A stretch of DNA of 64,000 nt from Collimonas fungivorans (GTDB lineage Bacteria; Pseudomonadota; Gammaproteobacteria; Burkholderiales; Burkholderiaceae_D). Within the stretch, counting starts at the first letter, position 1. Each line of letters starts with the position of its first letter. Where the stretch lies: NCBI RefSeq assembly GCF_001584145.1, contig NZ_CP013232.1:186001-250000 (forward strand), written 5' to 3'. Made by a program: the position numbers and the translations under genes. The notes below the pieces were generated by a model, which had not been told where the DNA came from, searched no databases, and was given only the letters and a program-made list of their open reading frames with translations. Below, in pieces: positions 50,460 to 59,411 of this stretch.

Positions 50460-51458
50460 TTACCGGATGCGCGCCATTTCCAGCGCCATGCTCAGCTTGC
50501 CGAAGCGCGCCGTAATTTCTTCAAAAGCTTTTTGTTTTTGCGCCGTGCTCAGTTTGCTGTCGTACATGTTGTTGCGCAGCAGGCCGAACATGGTGAGGTC
50601 GGCGATCGGTTTCAGCTGGGCGTCGGTGGAGTGCTGGAAACCGGACAGGTCGAGGATCTTTTGCAGCACGTCGGGCTGGCTGGCAGGATTTTTCGGCTTG
50701 CCGTAGGTGACGAAGAAGTCCTCGATCCTGGCTTTGGAAGCGGCCGGCAGGTCCTTGCGGTACAGCAGCGGATCATTCGGGATCAAGGGCGACGACCAGA
50801 CCACCCGCAATTTGCTGAACTGCTCGGGCGATTCTTTTTTCAGGCGGTCCAGCTCTTCGGTATTGTTGGTCGCGACGTCGACCTGGCCGGCGATCACCGC
50901 CTGCAGGTTCTTCTTGTGGTTGCCTACCGTAATATTCCGGAACAGCCGCTCCGGCTCCACCTTGTTCTTGGCGAAGGCATAGTAGGCCGGCACCAGGTAA
51001 CCCGAAGTCGAACTCTTGTCGCCGTCGTAGAAACTGTAGACGCCCTTGTTGGCCAGGATGTCCTCGAACGATTTGATCGGGCTCTTGGCCGGCGTGATCA
51101 GTACCGAGTTGTAGCCGTGCGAACCGTCTTTCTTCACCATCTGCGCAAAGATGGTCGACTGGTTGTCTTCCACCGCTTCCAGCGCGATCTTGCTGCTCAG
51201 CCAGGCGACCTGGATGGTGTTCGATTTCAAACCGGCCAGGATGTCGCTGTAGTTGGTGGAAACTACCGTGCGCACTTCCATTTTCGTATATTTGGCAAAA
51301 TCGTCGATCACCGGCTGCCAGCGCTTCTGGGTATCTTCCGCGGTGGTGGTGGCGATCAGGCCGATGGTGATTTTGCGGGGAGCGTCGTCATCCTTGGCAA
51401 AAGCGCAGGACGCGAGCATGGAACACAATACAAGTGCGGTTTTCAGTAATCTCTTCAT
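50460..51458 (-). CDS. Phosphate/phosphite/phosphonate ABC transporter binding protein (PhnD-like)
   Basis: A 332-residue periplasmic protein with signal peptide (LLKTALVLCSMLASCAFAKDD). TIGLIATTTAEDTQKRWQPVIDDFAKYT and IQVAWLSSKIALEAVE, SSTSGYLVPAYYAF, GQVDVATNN match the PhnD/PtxB family. No ATPase or permease gene is adjacent, and no C-P lyase or phosphonatase genes are seen, so it either serves a transporter elsewhere or is a sensor-type orphan. Ligand unknown. Confidence 0.88.
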   Translation of the reverse strand: MKRLLKTALVLCSMLASCAFAKDDDAPRKITIGLIATTTAEDTQKRWQPVIDDFAKYTKMEVRTVVSTNYSDILAGLKSNTIQVAWLSSKIALEAVEDNQSTIFAQMVKKDGSHGYNSVLITPAKSPIKSFEDILANKGVYSFYDGDKSSTSGYLVPAYYAFAKNKVEPERLFRNITVGNHKKNLQAVIAGQVDVATNNTEELDRLKKESPEQFSKLRVVWSSPLIPNDPLLYRKDLPAASKARIEDFFVTYGKPKNPASQPDVLQKILDLSGFQHSTDAQLKPIADLTMFGLLRNNMYDSKLSTAQKQKAFEEITARFGKLSMALEMARIR

Positions 51459-51557
51459 AAATGCCTATCTGCTTAGTGCGGGTGGTGATGGAAAACGGCT
51501 GCATCGGCTGCGCCAAGGCGGTGGCCGAGTGATTCGATATGGGGAGTGAGGGCAGGA

Positions 51558-51585
51558 GCCGGCTGCCTGCTTGCTGGCAGCCGGC
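51558..51585. terminator. Stem-loop downstream of the HAD phosphatase gene
   Basis: Perfect 10-bp stem GCCGGCTGCC / GGCAGCCGGC with an 8-base loop, 12 bp beyond the HAD stop. No T-tract on either strand, so terminator function is uncertain. Confidence 0.4.
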
Positions 51586-51596
51586 GTGCAACGGAT

Positions 51597-52910
51597 TTAA
51601 CCGAGCAGCGTTTCGCCGGTCTTGCCGTACTTGATGCTGGCTTCCGACGGCATCCAGTTGCCGGTCAGCTCATTGCGGCCTTGCAGCAGGAAGCGCGGCG
51701 ATTTGGCGGGGATCTGGTCGGCGGCCAGTTTGGAGAGGTCGCCGATCTTGCCCTTCTTCATGCGGTTGACGATCATGCCCAGCTGGGTATCGGCAAAATC
51801 GCGCAGCATGTCATAGTCGCCGTCGCTGTCGCCGGCGACAAACACCGGACCGTAGCCCTTGGCCGCGACCAGTTCTTTCTTGATGACTTCGGTTTTCCCC
51901 GGACCCCAGTTGAGCGGCCAGCCGGTTTTGTAGCGGTTGACGAATACGCCGTTGGCGGTTTCCAGGCGCAGCCCGAGCACGTGTTCGCGCTTGACGTTGT
52001 AGCCGTATTTTGGCGTCGTCGCAAACACTGCCACCACGTCTTCCAGCGAGGCGGAGCTGACATAGACGTCGATCCCGCTTTGCTCGAACGCATTCATCAA
52101 GGTTGCAATCTCGGTGCACAGGCGGATGCCGTGGAAGTGCGTCACGCTGACGACGCCAGCCTGGCCCGGCTGCGCTGCCGGGCTGGTGTACTTGGTCTTG
52201 ACCAGCCCCAGGCCGAGGTTGTGGTCGTTGGAGGCTTCGGCCAGTTGCTGCACTTCGGCTACCGACATATTGGTGAAGAAATAAATCACCCAGGGGTAAC
52301 CGACATTCACGCCATAAGTCTCGTTGACGGCTTCGTACAGGTAATACAGCTTGGCGCGGAAATCCTGGAACTGGGCGGTCTCGCGGATTTCTTCCAGCTT
52401 CCTGCTGCCCTTCAGTTTTTCATAGTTGTCATACAGGTACTGGTAATCGTCATCGATATCGCTGCAGATGGCTTCCAGTTCGACCGCCTTGCCGGCGGCG
52501 TTCTTGAAGTCGGCGGCGAACGGTCCGGCCGGCACGTTCTGGCGGATGATGGCGCCCATTTCCTGCGGGCTCAGCTTGAACGACAGGGTGTTGATCTGGT
52601 ACATGAGCAATGCCTCTTCGGTATCGTTCATGATGCTGGTGTTGTCCCAGTCGAATACCGCGTAAGGCCGGCGCTTGGGATTGTAGCCGGCGCTGCTGTT
52701 GCCGTTGCGCGCCAGCAGGGCTTGCAGCTGCTGATGGTTGCGCGTGCCCCATTTGGCGCGGTCCAGGGCCAGGCCTGCGGCCTTGCTGTCCTTGGCCAGC
52801 AGTTCCGACGGCAGCGCCGTCGCCGCCAGCCCCGCCACCAGGCCGCCGGTCAGCAGCGCGCGGCGTTTTTGCAGCATGGTGTTGTCTTCTGTTTTTTTAA
52901 CGCTTTTCAT
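51597..52910 (-). CDS. Exported HAD-family phosphatase (phosphorylcholine phosphatase-like)
   Basis: A 437-residue hydrolase. Motif I is VFDWDNTSIMND (two catalytic Asp), motif II SSAS, and the final acidic motif is VFVAGDSDGDYDML. It carries a twin-arginine-like signal (LQKRRALLTGGLVAGLAATAL) ending near ELLAKDS, so it acts in the periplasm. Size and insertion (cap) layout match Pseudomonas PchP. ATG at 52910 has GGGAG five bases upstream; a longer frame extends upstream but is not coding-like. It may release phosphate from choline phosphate; the substrate is inference. Confidence 0.82.
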   Translation of the reverse strand: MKSVKKTEDNTMLQKRRALLTGGLVAGLAATALPSELLAKDSKAAGLALDRAKWGTRNHQQLQALLARNGNSSAGYNPKRRPYAVFDWDNTSIMNDTEEALLMYQINTLSFKLSPQEMGAIIRQNVPAGPFAADFKNAAGKAVELEAICSDIDDDYQYLYDNYEKLKGSRKLEEIRETAQFQDFRAKLYYLYEAVNETYGVNVGYPWVIYFFTNMSVAEVQQLAEASNDHNLGLGLVKTKYTSPAAQPGQAGVVSVTHFHGIRLCTEIATLMNAFEQSGIDVYVSSASLEDVVAVFATTPKYGYNVKREHVLGLRLETANGVFVNRYKTGWPLNWGPGKTEVIKKELVAAKGYGPVFVAGDSDGDYDMLRDFADTQLGMIVNRMKKGKIGDLSKLAADQIPAKSPRFLLQGRNELTGNWMPSEASIKYGKTGETLLG

Positions 52911-53125
52911 GGATACTCCCTGTACCGGTTGAAATATTGTCCCTGTTCCATACGTTTTTTTATCTGCCGCTTGAGCAGCCGAATACACTAGCATGTTTCT
53001 AATCGGAAACGTATATAAAAGATAAAAGAAAAGCTCTATCCGCCGCTCGCAAGAGGCATGCCTGCATTCACCGGGATTGCCGTTTTCAGCTATGCTGGCG
53101 ATTCCGCCGGACAGGAGGAATTGCC
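52911..53125. other. AT-rich intergenic region upstream of the HAD and flavoprotein genes
   Basis: No gene seen. The stretch has several T runs, and TATATAAAAGATAAAAG-like sequence near 53010-53030 may hold minus-strand promoter elements. No confident hairpin. Confidence 0.4.
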
Positions 53126-53272
53126 ATGGCCGGTCGTCGATCCAGACACGAGGCGCTGCTGATGAAATCGTCAAGAAGTCGAGCTGTAAGTCGAACTGCG
53201 AATCGGGCCGCAAATCATTGCCCCGGATTTGTCGGACCGGATGGCCTGGGGCGGCGCTGCCATGTCTTTTGA
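53126..53272 (+). CDS. Candidate 48-residue leader peptide coupled to the flavoprotein gene
   Basis: ATG at 53126 is preceded by a strong AGGAGG at 53113-53118. The frame encodes 48 residues, rich in Arg and Ser (MAGRRSRHEALLMKSSRSR at the start), and its TGA at 53270 overlaps the flavoprotein ATG at 53262 by 11 bases. No homologue is recognised. It may be a small regulatory or coupling ORF, or the ribosome site may simply support translation into the next gene. Confidence 0.4.
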   Translation: MAGRRSRHEALLMKSSRSRAVSRTANRAANHCPGFVGPDGLGRRCHVF

Positions 53273-54437
53273 CGACACCGTGGCCGACGTGCTGGTGGTC
53301 GGCGCCGGGCCGGCTGGTTCGCATCTGGCTTACCTGCTGGCGGAGCAGGGTTTGCAGGTGACCATTATCGACAAGCAGGCTTTTCCGCGCGCCAAAGTAT
53401 GCGGCGGCGGCCTGTCGCGCAAAGCGATGGACTTGCTTGGCTTCGACCTGGGGCCTGCGATGCACCGGGCGATAGGCGGCGCCATCCTCAATTACCGCAA
53501 CCGCGACGCCATCGTCAAGGAAGTGGAACCGATGGCGGCTTGCACCGTGGTGCGCAGCGAATTCGATCAAATGCTGCTGGACCGCGCCTGCGCCAAAGGC
53601 GTGCGCTTTCTGGCTGAAACTGCGTTTGTCGATGCCTCCGAGGGGGCCGACGCAGTCAGCGTGAGCACCAGCCGCGGCATATTGCGCTGCCGCTTGCTGC
53701 TGGCCGCCGACGGCGCCGCCAGCGCGGTGCGAAACAAGCTGTTCGGCAAGGACCTGGTGGCTTACGTGCCGGCCATGGAAGCCATGGTGTGGCCGGCGGC
53801 AGGAACGCTGGAGCGATTCGGCGACCGCGCCCTGTTCGATTTCGACGGCATGCCGCGCGGCTACGGCTGGATTTTCCCCAAGCGCGATCATTTTAATGTG
53901 GGTGTGTACTCACCGTTCGGCGGTACGGCGTTGCGCCAGCACCTGGACCGTTTCATCGCGGCATATGCCAGCTTGCAGCAGCCATTGCGGGTCGAATACC
54001 AGGGTTATGTCATCCCGCTGCAAAATCGCCGCCAGCTGTACCAGCGCGGCCGGGTCTGGCTGCTGGGAGATGCGGCCGGCCTGGCCGAAGCCTTGTTTGG
54101 CGAAGGCATTTATTTTGCACTGAAGAGCGCGACCATCGCCGCCAAGGCGATTGCCGCCGATGGGCTGCGCGCCGAATCGGCGCTATACAGCCGCCTGCTG
54201 CGCCGCGAGTTGCTGCCCGAACTGCGCGCCGCTGCGTGGATGGCACGCCTGATCTACCGTTTCCCGAAGCTTGCCTTTTCGCACCTGGTGCTCAACCAGC
54301 AGATCAATCACGATTTTTCCGGCCTGATCAGCGGCCAGATGGGCTACCGCCATTGCCTGCTGAAAACCGCGCTCGGCTTGCCGCGCTGGCTGCTGCCGAG
54401 CAAGGCGCCCGGCAGCGCCGCCGACCATTCCCGTTGA
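53262..54437 (+). CDS. Geranylgeranyl-reductase-family FAD oxidoreductase
   Basis: A 391-residue flavoprotein of the p-hydroxybenzoate hydroxylase fold. The N-terminus has VLVVGAGPAGSHLAYLLAEQG and CGGGLSRKA, and GRVWLLGDAAGLAEALFGEGIYFAL is the second FAD motif, with the GEGIYFAL ending typical of geranylgeranyl reductases. It may reduce isoprenoid or related double bonds; no isoprenoid genes are adjacent. Start 53262 is chosen because it lies within the upstream small frame (coupling) and just before the fold; 53241 or TTG 53229 are alternatives. Confidence 0.82.
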   Translation: MSFDDTVADVLVVGAGPAGSHLAYLLAEQGLQVTIIDKQAFPRAKVCGGGLSRKAMDLLGFDLGPAMHRAIGGAILNYRNRDAIVKEVEPMAACTVVRSEFDQMLLDRACAKGVRFLAETAFVDASEGADAVSVSTSRGILRCRLLLAADGAASAVRNKLFGKDLVAYVPAMEAMVWPAAGTLERFGDRALFDFDGMPRGYGWIFPKRDHFNVGVYSPFGGTALRQHLDRFIAAYASLQQPLRVEYQGYVIPLQNRRQLYQRGRVWLLGDAAGLAEALFGEGIYFALKSATIAAKAIAADGLRAESALYSRLLRRELLPELRAAAWMARLIYRFPKLAFSHLVLNQQINHDFSGLISGQMGYRHCLLKTALGLPRWLLPSKAPGSAADHSR

Positions 54438-54504
54438 ATCAATTGAACAGGCCGGTGCCGGTCGATATCAAGGCGCCGATCCGTTTGACAAGCCGCATTA
54501 GATT

Positions 54505-55044
54505 TTAAAAGCCAGGCAGGCGCAGGCTTTCCGGATCGCCGGCTTCGGCGCGTTCATGGCCTAGCAGCCAGGCCTTGCGTTCCAGGCCGCCGGCAAAACC
54601 GGTCAGCTTGCCGTCGGCGCCCACCACCCGGTGGCAGGGCACGATGATGGCGATCGGGTTGGTGGCGTTGGCGCTGCCCACCGCGCGGGCGGCGCCGTTG
54701 TGCTCGCCCAGCTGCAAGGCGAGCTTGCCGTAAGTGGTCATCCGGGCCGGCGGGATCTGGCGCAATGCGGCCCATACGCGGTGCTGGAAATCGGTGCCGT
54801 TGGTGGCTACCTCGATATCTTTCAACGCGTCCAGCTCGCCGCCGAAATACCGCTGCAACGCCGGTTCCGCGCTGGACGGCGCGGTGGCGGCTTGCAAGTC
54901 GTAATGGCCGTAGTGGGTAGCCAGCAAGCTGCGCATGCGCGGCTCATAGTCTTCGAAATCCAGCGCGCGTACGCGGTCCTGGCTATCGGTGACCAGCAGG
55001 ATGACGCCGATGGGCGATGCGATCCGGTGCAGGAATAAGTTCAT
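54505..55044 (-). CDS. ogt: Methylated-DNA-protein-cysteine S-methyltransferase
   Basis: A 179-residue DNA repair protein that takes O6-alkyl groups from guanine onto its own Cys. The active-site motif is IIVPCHRVVGADGKL, preceded by the helix-turn-helix region RMTTYGKLALQLG and AARAVGSANATNP. It lacks an Ada-type N-terminal domain, so Ogt is the better name. No SOS or Ada-type box was noted. It is convergent with the flavoprotein gene. Confidence 0.93.
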   Translation of the reverse strand: MNLFLHRIASPIGVILLVTDSQDRVRALDFEDYEPRMRSLLATHYGHYDLQAATAPSSAEPALQRYFGGELDALKDIEVATNGTDFQHRVWAALRQIPPARMTTYGKLALQLGEHNGAARAVGSANATNPIAIIVPCHRVVGADGKLTGFAGGLERKAWLLGHERAEAGDPESLRLPGF

Positions 55045-55181
55045 GGTGATAATCTCGTCAGATGGTATGGCATAGTTTAGCCGTAGCTGCGGGTCTGCGC
55101 ACCCCGCTGCTTGCTTTCAAATTCGGTAGATATCAGTGTAACGGCGAAGTGGCTTTATTTTTCATATTTCGCTGTTTATAG

Positions 55182-55220
55182 TAGTGAAGCAGCTTAGTGA
55201 AGTAGCTTAGTGAAACAACT
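55182..55220. repeat. Three tandem 13-bp repeats upstream of iorA
   Basis: TAGTGAAGCAGCT, TAGTGAAGTAGCT, TAGTGAAACAACT in direct tandem, ending 53 bp before the iorA start. Could be binding-site array or slippage-prone tract. Confidence 0.75.
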
Positions 55221-55273
55221 GCATGGCTGCATGACACACGCAATCCCGCCCCAACCCTTTTGGAGAAATCGCA

Positions 55274-55732
55274 ATGATGAGTCTTCAGGTGAACGGCCTT
55301 ACCGTGGAAGTCGACGTCGCCGCGGATACCCCCTTGCTGTGGGTGCTGCGTGAAAATCTCAAGCTGACCGGCAGCAAATTCGGCTGCGGCATCGCTGCCT
55401 GCGGCGCTTGCACCGTGCATGTCGGCGGCAATGCGGTGCGCTCCTGCTCCTATCCTGTCTCCGCGGTCGGCCAGCAGGCGGTGACGACCATAGAAGCAGT
55501 CGCCGCCGATCCGGTCGGCAAGGCAGTGCAAGTGGCCTGGATCAAGCATGACGTGCCGCAATGCGGCTACTGCCAAAGCGGGCAGGTGATGACTGCGGTC
55601 GATTTCCTCAAGAAGAAACGCCATCCGAGCGAGGCTGAAGTGGTCGCCGCCATGGGCGGCAACCTGTGCCGCTGCGGCGCCTACCAGCGCATCAAGGCGG
55701 CGGTGCTGGACGCTTCCAGATCTTTGGCATAA
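55274..55732 (+). CDS. Molybdenum hydroxylase small [2Fe-2S] subunit (IorA-like)
   Basis: A 152-residue iron-sulfur subunit. The plant-type ferredoxin cluster uses GCGIAACGACTVHVGG and CSYP; the second cluster uses QCGYCQSGQVM and GGNLCRCGAYQ. It passes electrons between the large subunit and a cytochrome acceptor. GGAGAAATCGCA is just upstream of ATG 55274. It is 10 bp before the large subunit. Isoquinoline 1-oxidoreductase and aldehyde dehydrogenases of this family share the same subunit. Confidence 0.92.
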   Translation: MMSLQVNGLTVEVDVAADTPLLWVLRENLKLTGSKFGCGIAACGACTVHVGGNAVRSCSYPVSAVGQQAVTTIEAVAADPVGKAVQVAWIKHDVPQCGYCQSGQVMTAVDFLKKKRHPSEAEVVAAMGGNLCRCGAYQRIKAAVLDASRSLA

Positions 55733-55742
55733 GGAGTCCACC

Positions 55743-57950
55743 ATGACCGCAGAATCTCTCGTAGCGAATCCGCTGCCGCTGAAGCACTCGCGCCGCAAAT
55801 TCCTCAAAGCATCCGCCGCCGGCGGCGCCGGCCTGGTGCTCGGGTTTTTTATCCCGGGCCTGGGCCGCATCGCCGAGGCCCAGGCTGTCGCTCCCAAGAT
55901 TTACCAGCCTAACGCCTTCCTGCGGGTCGGCGCCGACAATAGCGTGGTGGTGCAGGTTTCCAAGGCCGATATCGGCCAGGGCACCCTGACCGCGCTGCCG
56001 ATGCTGCTGGCAGAAGAGCTCGATTGCGACTGGAGCAATGTGCGGGCCGAACTGGCCAAGGGTGAAGATGTTTTCCGCGATCCGGCATTCGGTATCCAGA
56101 TGGTGGGAGGCTCTACCAGCGTCGCCCACAGTTTCCAGCAATACCGCGAGGTTGGCGCCCGCGCGCGCAGCATGCTGGTGGCAGCCGCCGCCAGCGAATG
56201 GAAGGTCGATCCGGCCAGCTGCAAGACGGCGAAAGGCGTGATCACCGGCCCGCGTGGCCAGCGCGCGAGCTACGGTTCGGTGGCCAATGCGGCGATGCTG
56301 TTGCCGGTGCCGGACAAGGTGCAGCTGAAAGATCCAAAGCAATTCACCATCATCGGCAAGGCGACGCCGCGGCTGGATACGGCCGCCAAATCCAGCGGCC
56401 AGCAGAAATTCGGCATCGATCTCGACCTGCCGGGCATGAAAGTGGCGATGCTGGCGCGGGCCGTGCCGTGGGGCGCCAAGATTGGCAAGCTCGATGACAG
56501 CGCGGCCAAGGCGATCCCCGGAGTGCGCAAGATCTTCACGATTCCTGGCATCCGCGGCGGCCAGAGCGTGGTGGTGGTGGCCGACGGCTACTGGATCGCC
56601 AAGAAAGCGCGCGATGCGCTGAACATCGAATGGGATGCGAGCGGCGTCGAGCAGCCCAGTTCGGAACAATTGTTCGCCAGCTACCGGGAAGCGGTGATGA
56701 AACCCGGCACGCCGGCAAATAAGGTCAATCAGGCCGATGTGTCGGCGCTGGCCGCTGCGCCCAAGGTCATCGACGCCATCTTCGAGTTTCCCTATCTGGC
56801 GCATACGCCGATGGAGCCGCTCAACATGACGCTGCATTTCACCGGCGACGCCTGCACGGTATGGGCCGGTTCGCAGTTCCAGTCGATGGACCGGCAGGCG
56901 ATCGCCAAGGTGCTGGGCCTGGCGCTGACGAAGGTTGAGTTCAACACCATGATGTCGGGCGGCGCGTTTGGCCGGCGCGCCTTGCCGGAATCGGAGAATG
57001 CAGTGGAGGCTGCGTATGTGGCCAAGGTCATGCGCGGCACGCCGGTCAAGATCATGTATTCGCGCGAAGACGACATCAAGAGCGGTTATTACCGGCCGAT
57101 GCATGTGCACCGGGTCCGCATCGGTTACGACGCACGTGGCAAGATCGCCGCCTGGGAGCACGTGATCGCCGGCCAGTCGATCCTGGCCGGCAGTCCGTTT
57201 GAATCGTCCATGGTCAAGGATGGCGTCGACGGCACCATGACCGAAGGCGTGCTGGAATCGCACTATGCGATCCCGAACCTGGCGCTGTCTGTGCACAACA
57301 TGAAGGCCAATGTGCCGGTGCTGTGGTACCGCTCGGTGGGCCATAGCCACAACGCGTTTGTGATGGAAACCCTGGTCGACGAAATCGCCAGGTCAGTCGG
57401 CCGCGATCCGGTCGAATACCGGGCCAGCCTGTTCGACAAGTCGGCCAAGCGCAGCAAGCAGGCGCTGGAACTGGCGGTGGCCCGCTCCGGCTACGGCAAG
57501 CGCAAGCTGCCGGCCGGCCAGGCCTGGGGAGTCGCCGTCCATCACGGCTTCAATACCTCGATTGCCTACGTGGTGGAAGTGTCGCTGAAAGACGGCAAGC
57601 CGCAAGTGCATCGGGTGACCGCCGGCGTCCATTGCAACATGGCGATCAATCCGCGCACCATCGAAGCGCAGATCCAGGGCGGCGTGGTGTTCGGCATCTC
57701 TACTACCTTGCCCGGCAATGAAATCACCTTGAAAAACGGCGTGGTGCAGCAATCCAATTTTTCCGATTACACGCCGGCCTACATGGCCAGCTGTCCGCAG
57801 GTCGACGTCCATGTGGTGCCCAGCGCCGATGCACCGACCGGGGTCGGCGAGCCGCCGGTGCCGCCGATCGCGCCGGCCATCGCCAATGCCATCGCCGCCT
57901 TGACCGGCAAGCGTTTGCGCAAGCTGCCGTTCGCTGCCATCACGGCCTGA
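55743..57950 (+). CDS. Molybdenum hydroxylase large subunit, Tat-exported (IorB-like)
   Basis: A 735-residue molybdopterin-binding subunit of the isoquinoline 1-oxidoreductase/aldehyde dehydrogenase type. A twin-arginine signal (SRRKFLKASAAGGAGLVLG) sends the folded complex to the periplasm. Conserved features include EFPYLAHTPMEPLNM, AFGRRALPESENAVEA and YRSVGHSHNAFVMETLVDE, and the C-terminal GEPPVPPIAPAIANAI with the catalytic Glu. No cytochrome c subunit follows, so the electron acceptor is elsewhere. The physiological substrate, perhaps an aldehyde or N-heterocycle, is unknown. Confidence 0.92.
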   Translation: MTAESLVANPLPLKHSRRKFLKASAAGGAGLVLGFFIPGLGRIAEAQAVAPKIYQPNAFLRVGADNSVVVQVSKADIGQGTLTALPMLLAEELDCDWSNVRAELAKGEDVFRDPAFGIQMVGGSTSVAHSFQQYREVGARARSMLVAAAASEWKVDPASCKTAKGVITGPRGQRASYGSVANAAMLLPVPDKVQLKDPKQFTIIGKATPRLDTAAKSSGQQKFGIDLDLPGMKVAMLARAVPWGAKIGKLDDSAAKAIPGVRKIFTIPGIRGGQSVVVVADGYWIAKKARDALNIEWDASGVEQPSSEQLFASYREAVMKPGTPANKVNQADVSALAAAPKVIDAIFEFPYLAHTPMEPLNMTLHFTGDACTVWAGSQFQSMDRQAIAKVLGLALTKVEFNTMMSGGAFGRRALPESENAVEAAYVAKVMRGTPVKIMYSREDDIKSGYYRPMHVHRVRIGYDARGKIAAWEHVIAGQSILAGSPFESSMVKDGVDGTMTEGVLESHYAIPNLALSVHNMKANVPVLWYRSVGHSHNAFVMETLVDEIARSVGRDPVEYRASLFDKSAKRSKQALELAVARSGYGKRKLPAGQAWGVAVHHGFNTSIAYVVEVSLKDGKPQVHRVTAGVHCNMAINPRTIEAQIQGGVVFGISTTLPGNEITLKNGVVQQSNFSDYTPAYMASCPQVDVHVVPSADAPTGVGEPPVPPIAPAIANAIAALTGKRLRKLPFAAITA

Positions 57951-57963
57951 CTGGAATGTAAAA

Positions 57964-58018
57964 ATGGCGCCGGAGGGCGCCATGATGGAACAGGTGGGCA
58001 GGTACGCTGTGCCTGCCC
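57964..58018. terminator. Paired stem-loops between convergent genes
   Basis: ATGGCGCC-GGAG-GGCGCCAT (57964-57983) and GGGCAGG-N9-CCTGCCC (57996-58018) stand in the gap between the hydroxylase and dehydrogenase genes. Neither has a T-tract, but they are well placed to end both transcripts. Confidence 0.5.
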
Positions 58019-58037
58019 TGCATTTCAGAATTGCCTC

Positions 58038-59081
58038 TTAATGCTTGAAATGCGGCTTGAAACGTGCCTCTGCCAGCTTATCTGCCACCACGCTGGTAGG
58101 CAGGCCTTCGGCATCGGCGCGTTTGAAGATTTCAGACAATGTCACGCCGATTTCACGCACGTGCGCTTCGACGTCGGCTTCCGGTTTGTCGTAATACTCG
58201 TAGCAGACCTTGATGATGCCGCCGGCGTTGATCACGAAATCCGGCACATACAGCACTTCCTTGCGGCGCAGCAGTTCGCCGACTTCGGCCGTGGCCAGCT
58301 GGTTGTTGGCGGCGCCGGCGACAATCTTGGCTTTCAGGCGCGACAGGGTCGCGGGGTTGAGTGTGGCGCCCAGCGCGCACGGCGCGTAGATGTCGGCTTG
58401 CACGTCATAGATGGCGTCGGTTTCGACGATTTCGGCGCCGAATTCAGCGTGCGCGCGTTCCAGCGCAGCCTGGTCGATATCGGTGACGATCAGCTTGGCG
58501 CCGGCGGCATGCAGGCGGCGTGCGTAGTCGTAGCCGACATTGCCCAGTCCTTGCACGGCGACCGTCAGGCCTTCCAGCGAATCGCGTCCCAGGTAGTGCT
58601 TGACCGCGGCTTGCGCGCCGACAAAACAGCCGAGCGCGGTGAACGGCGACGGATCGCCGCTGGCGCCAAGGCCTGCGACATATTTTGTCCTGGCGGCGAT
58701 ATGCGCCATGTCGGCCGGACTGGTGCCGACGTCTTCCGCCGTGATGTAGCGGCCGCCCAGGCGTTCCAGGGCTTCGCCCATGGCTTCGAACAAGGCAGGG
58801 GTCTTGGCGCTCTTCGGATTGCCGATGATCACGCTCTTGCCGCCGCCGATAGGCAGGCCGGCAACTGCATTCTTGTAGGTCATGCCGCGCGACAGGCGCA
58901 GCACATCGTTGACGGCGACGGCTTCGCTGGCGTAGTCCCACATGCGGCAACCGCCCATGGCCGGGCCGAGGTTGGTGTTGTGGACAGCGATGATGCCTCT
59001 GAGGCCGGATTTTTCTTCTGCGACGAAGACCACTTGCTCGTGGTTGTCGAAATTCAGTTCGTTAAAAATGAAGGTGCTCAT
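58038..59081 (-). CDS. Leucine-type (Glu/Leu/Phe/Val family) amino acid dehydrogenase
   Basis: A 347-residue NAD-dependent dehydrogenase. GPAMGGCRMW, GMTYKNAVAGLPIGGGKSVII (catalytic Lys in the GGGK site) and the Rossmann segment VAVQGLGNVGYDYARRLH identify it as the leucine/phenylalanine dehydrogenase branch rather than hexameric GDH. The length of about 345 fits that branch. It deaminates branched-chain or aromatic amino acids to 2-oxoacids. GGAG is nine bases upstream of the ATG at 59081. The 330-bp upstream region is AT-rich. Confidence 0.88.
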   Translation of the reverse strand: MSTFIFNELNFDNHEQVVFVAEEKSGLRGIIAVHNTNLGPAMGGCRMWDYASEAVAVNDVLRLSRGMTYKNAVAGLPIGGGKSVIIGNPKSAKTPALFEAMGEALERLGGRYITAEDVGTSPADMAHIAARTKYVAGLGASGDPSPFTALGCFVGAQAAVKHYLGRDSLEGLTVAVQGLGNVGYDYARRLHAAGAKLIVTDIDQAALERAHAEFGAEIVETDAIYDVQADIYAPCALGATLNPATLSRLKAKIVAGAANNQLATAEVGELLRRKEVLYVPDFVINAGGIIKVCYEYYDKPEADVEAHVREIGVTLSEIFKRADAEGLPTSVVADKLAEARFKPHFKH

Positions 59082-59411
59082 GCTTTTGGCTCCGTGCGGA
59101 TAGCATTCACTCGTCCGGATAGGGCGGGTTATGGTTTTCCGGTGTTCTAGGGTTAAGGACAGTAATGCGCGTGTTTGCGGCGGGTTGGTGCCGGAAACGG
59201 GTATGGCCGTGATTGTGTCACGCAGGCGAGAGTGTAATTTATCGCTATGTGAAACTCAATTGGGTTCGCATTTCTATCTAAGATAAGATCTAAATAATTA
59301 TTAAAAGAATAATTTATCTTGATCGTAATGGCAATATAGATGACAGGGAAATGCGGATTTTCGTGATCTGTAATAAACTAGGTCAATGAACTAGTTTGAT
59401 GGAGAATTGCC
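59082..59411. other. 330-bp intergenic region with AT-rich dyad
   Basis: No gene seen. At about 59278-59320 AAGATAA ... TTATCTT and AATTATT ... AATAATT form a long AT-rich inverted repeat, possibly the control region of the dehydrogenase (Lrp-like) or of the toxin-antitoxin genes. The antitoxin operator is at 59375. Confidence 0.45.
59375..59397. promoter_or_regulatory. Putative antitoxin autoregulation site
   Basis: AAACTAG, nine bases, CTAGTTT: perfect 7+7 inverted repeat, 15 bp before the antitoxin start. Phd-family antitoxins bind palindromes in this position. Confidence 0.6.

Noticed and set aside
52911..53891. N-terminal extension of the HAD frame to 53891
   Set aside because: It overlaps the flavoprotein gene in antisense; the signal peptide and GGGAG site fix the start at 52910.
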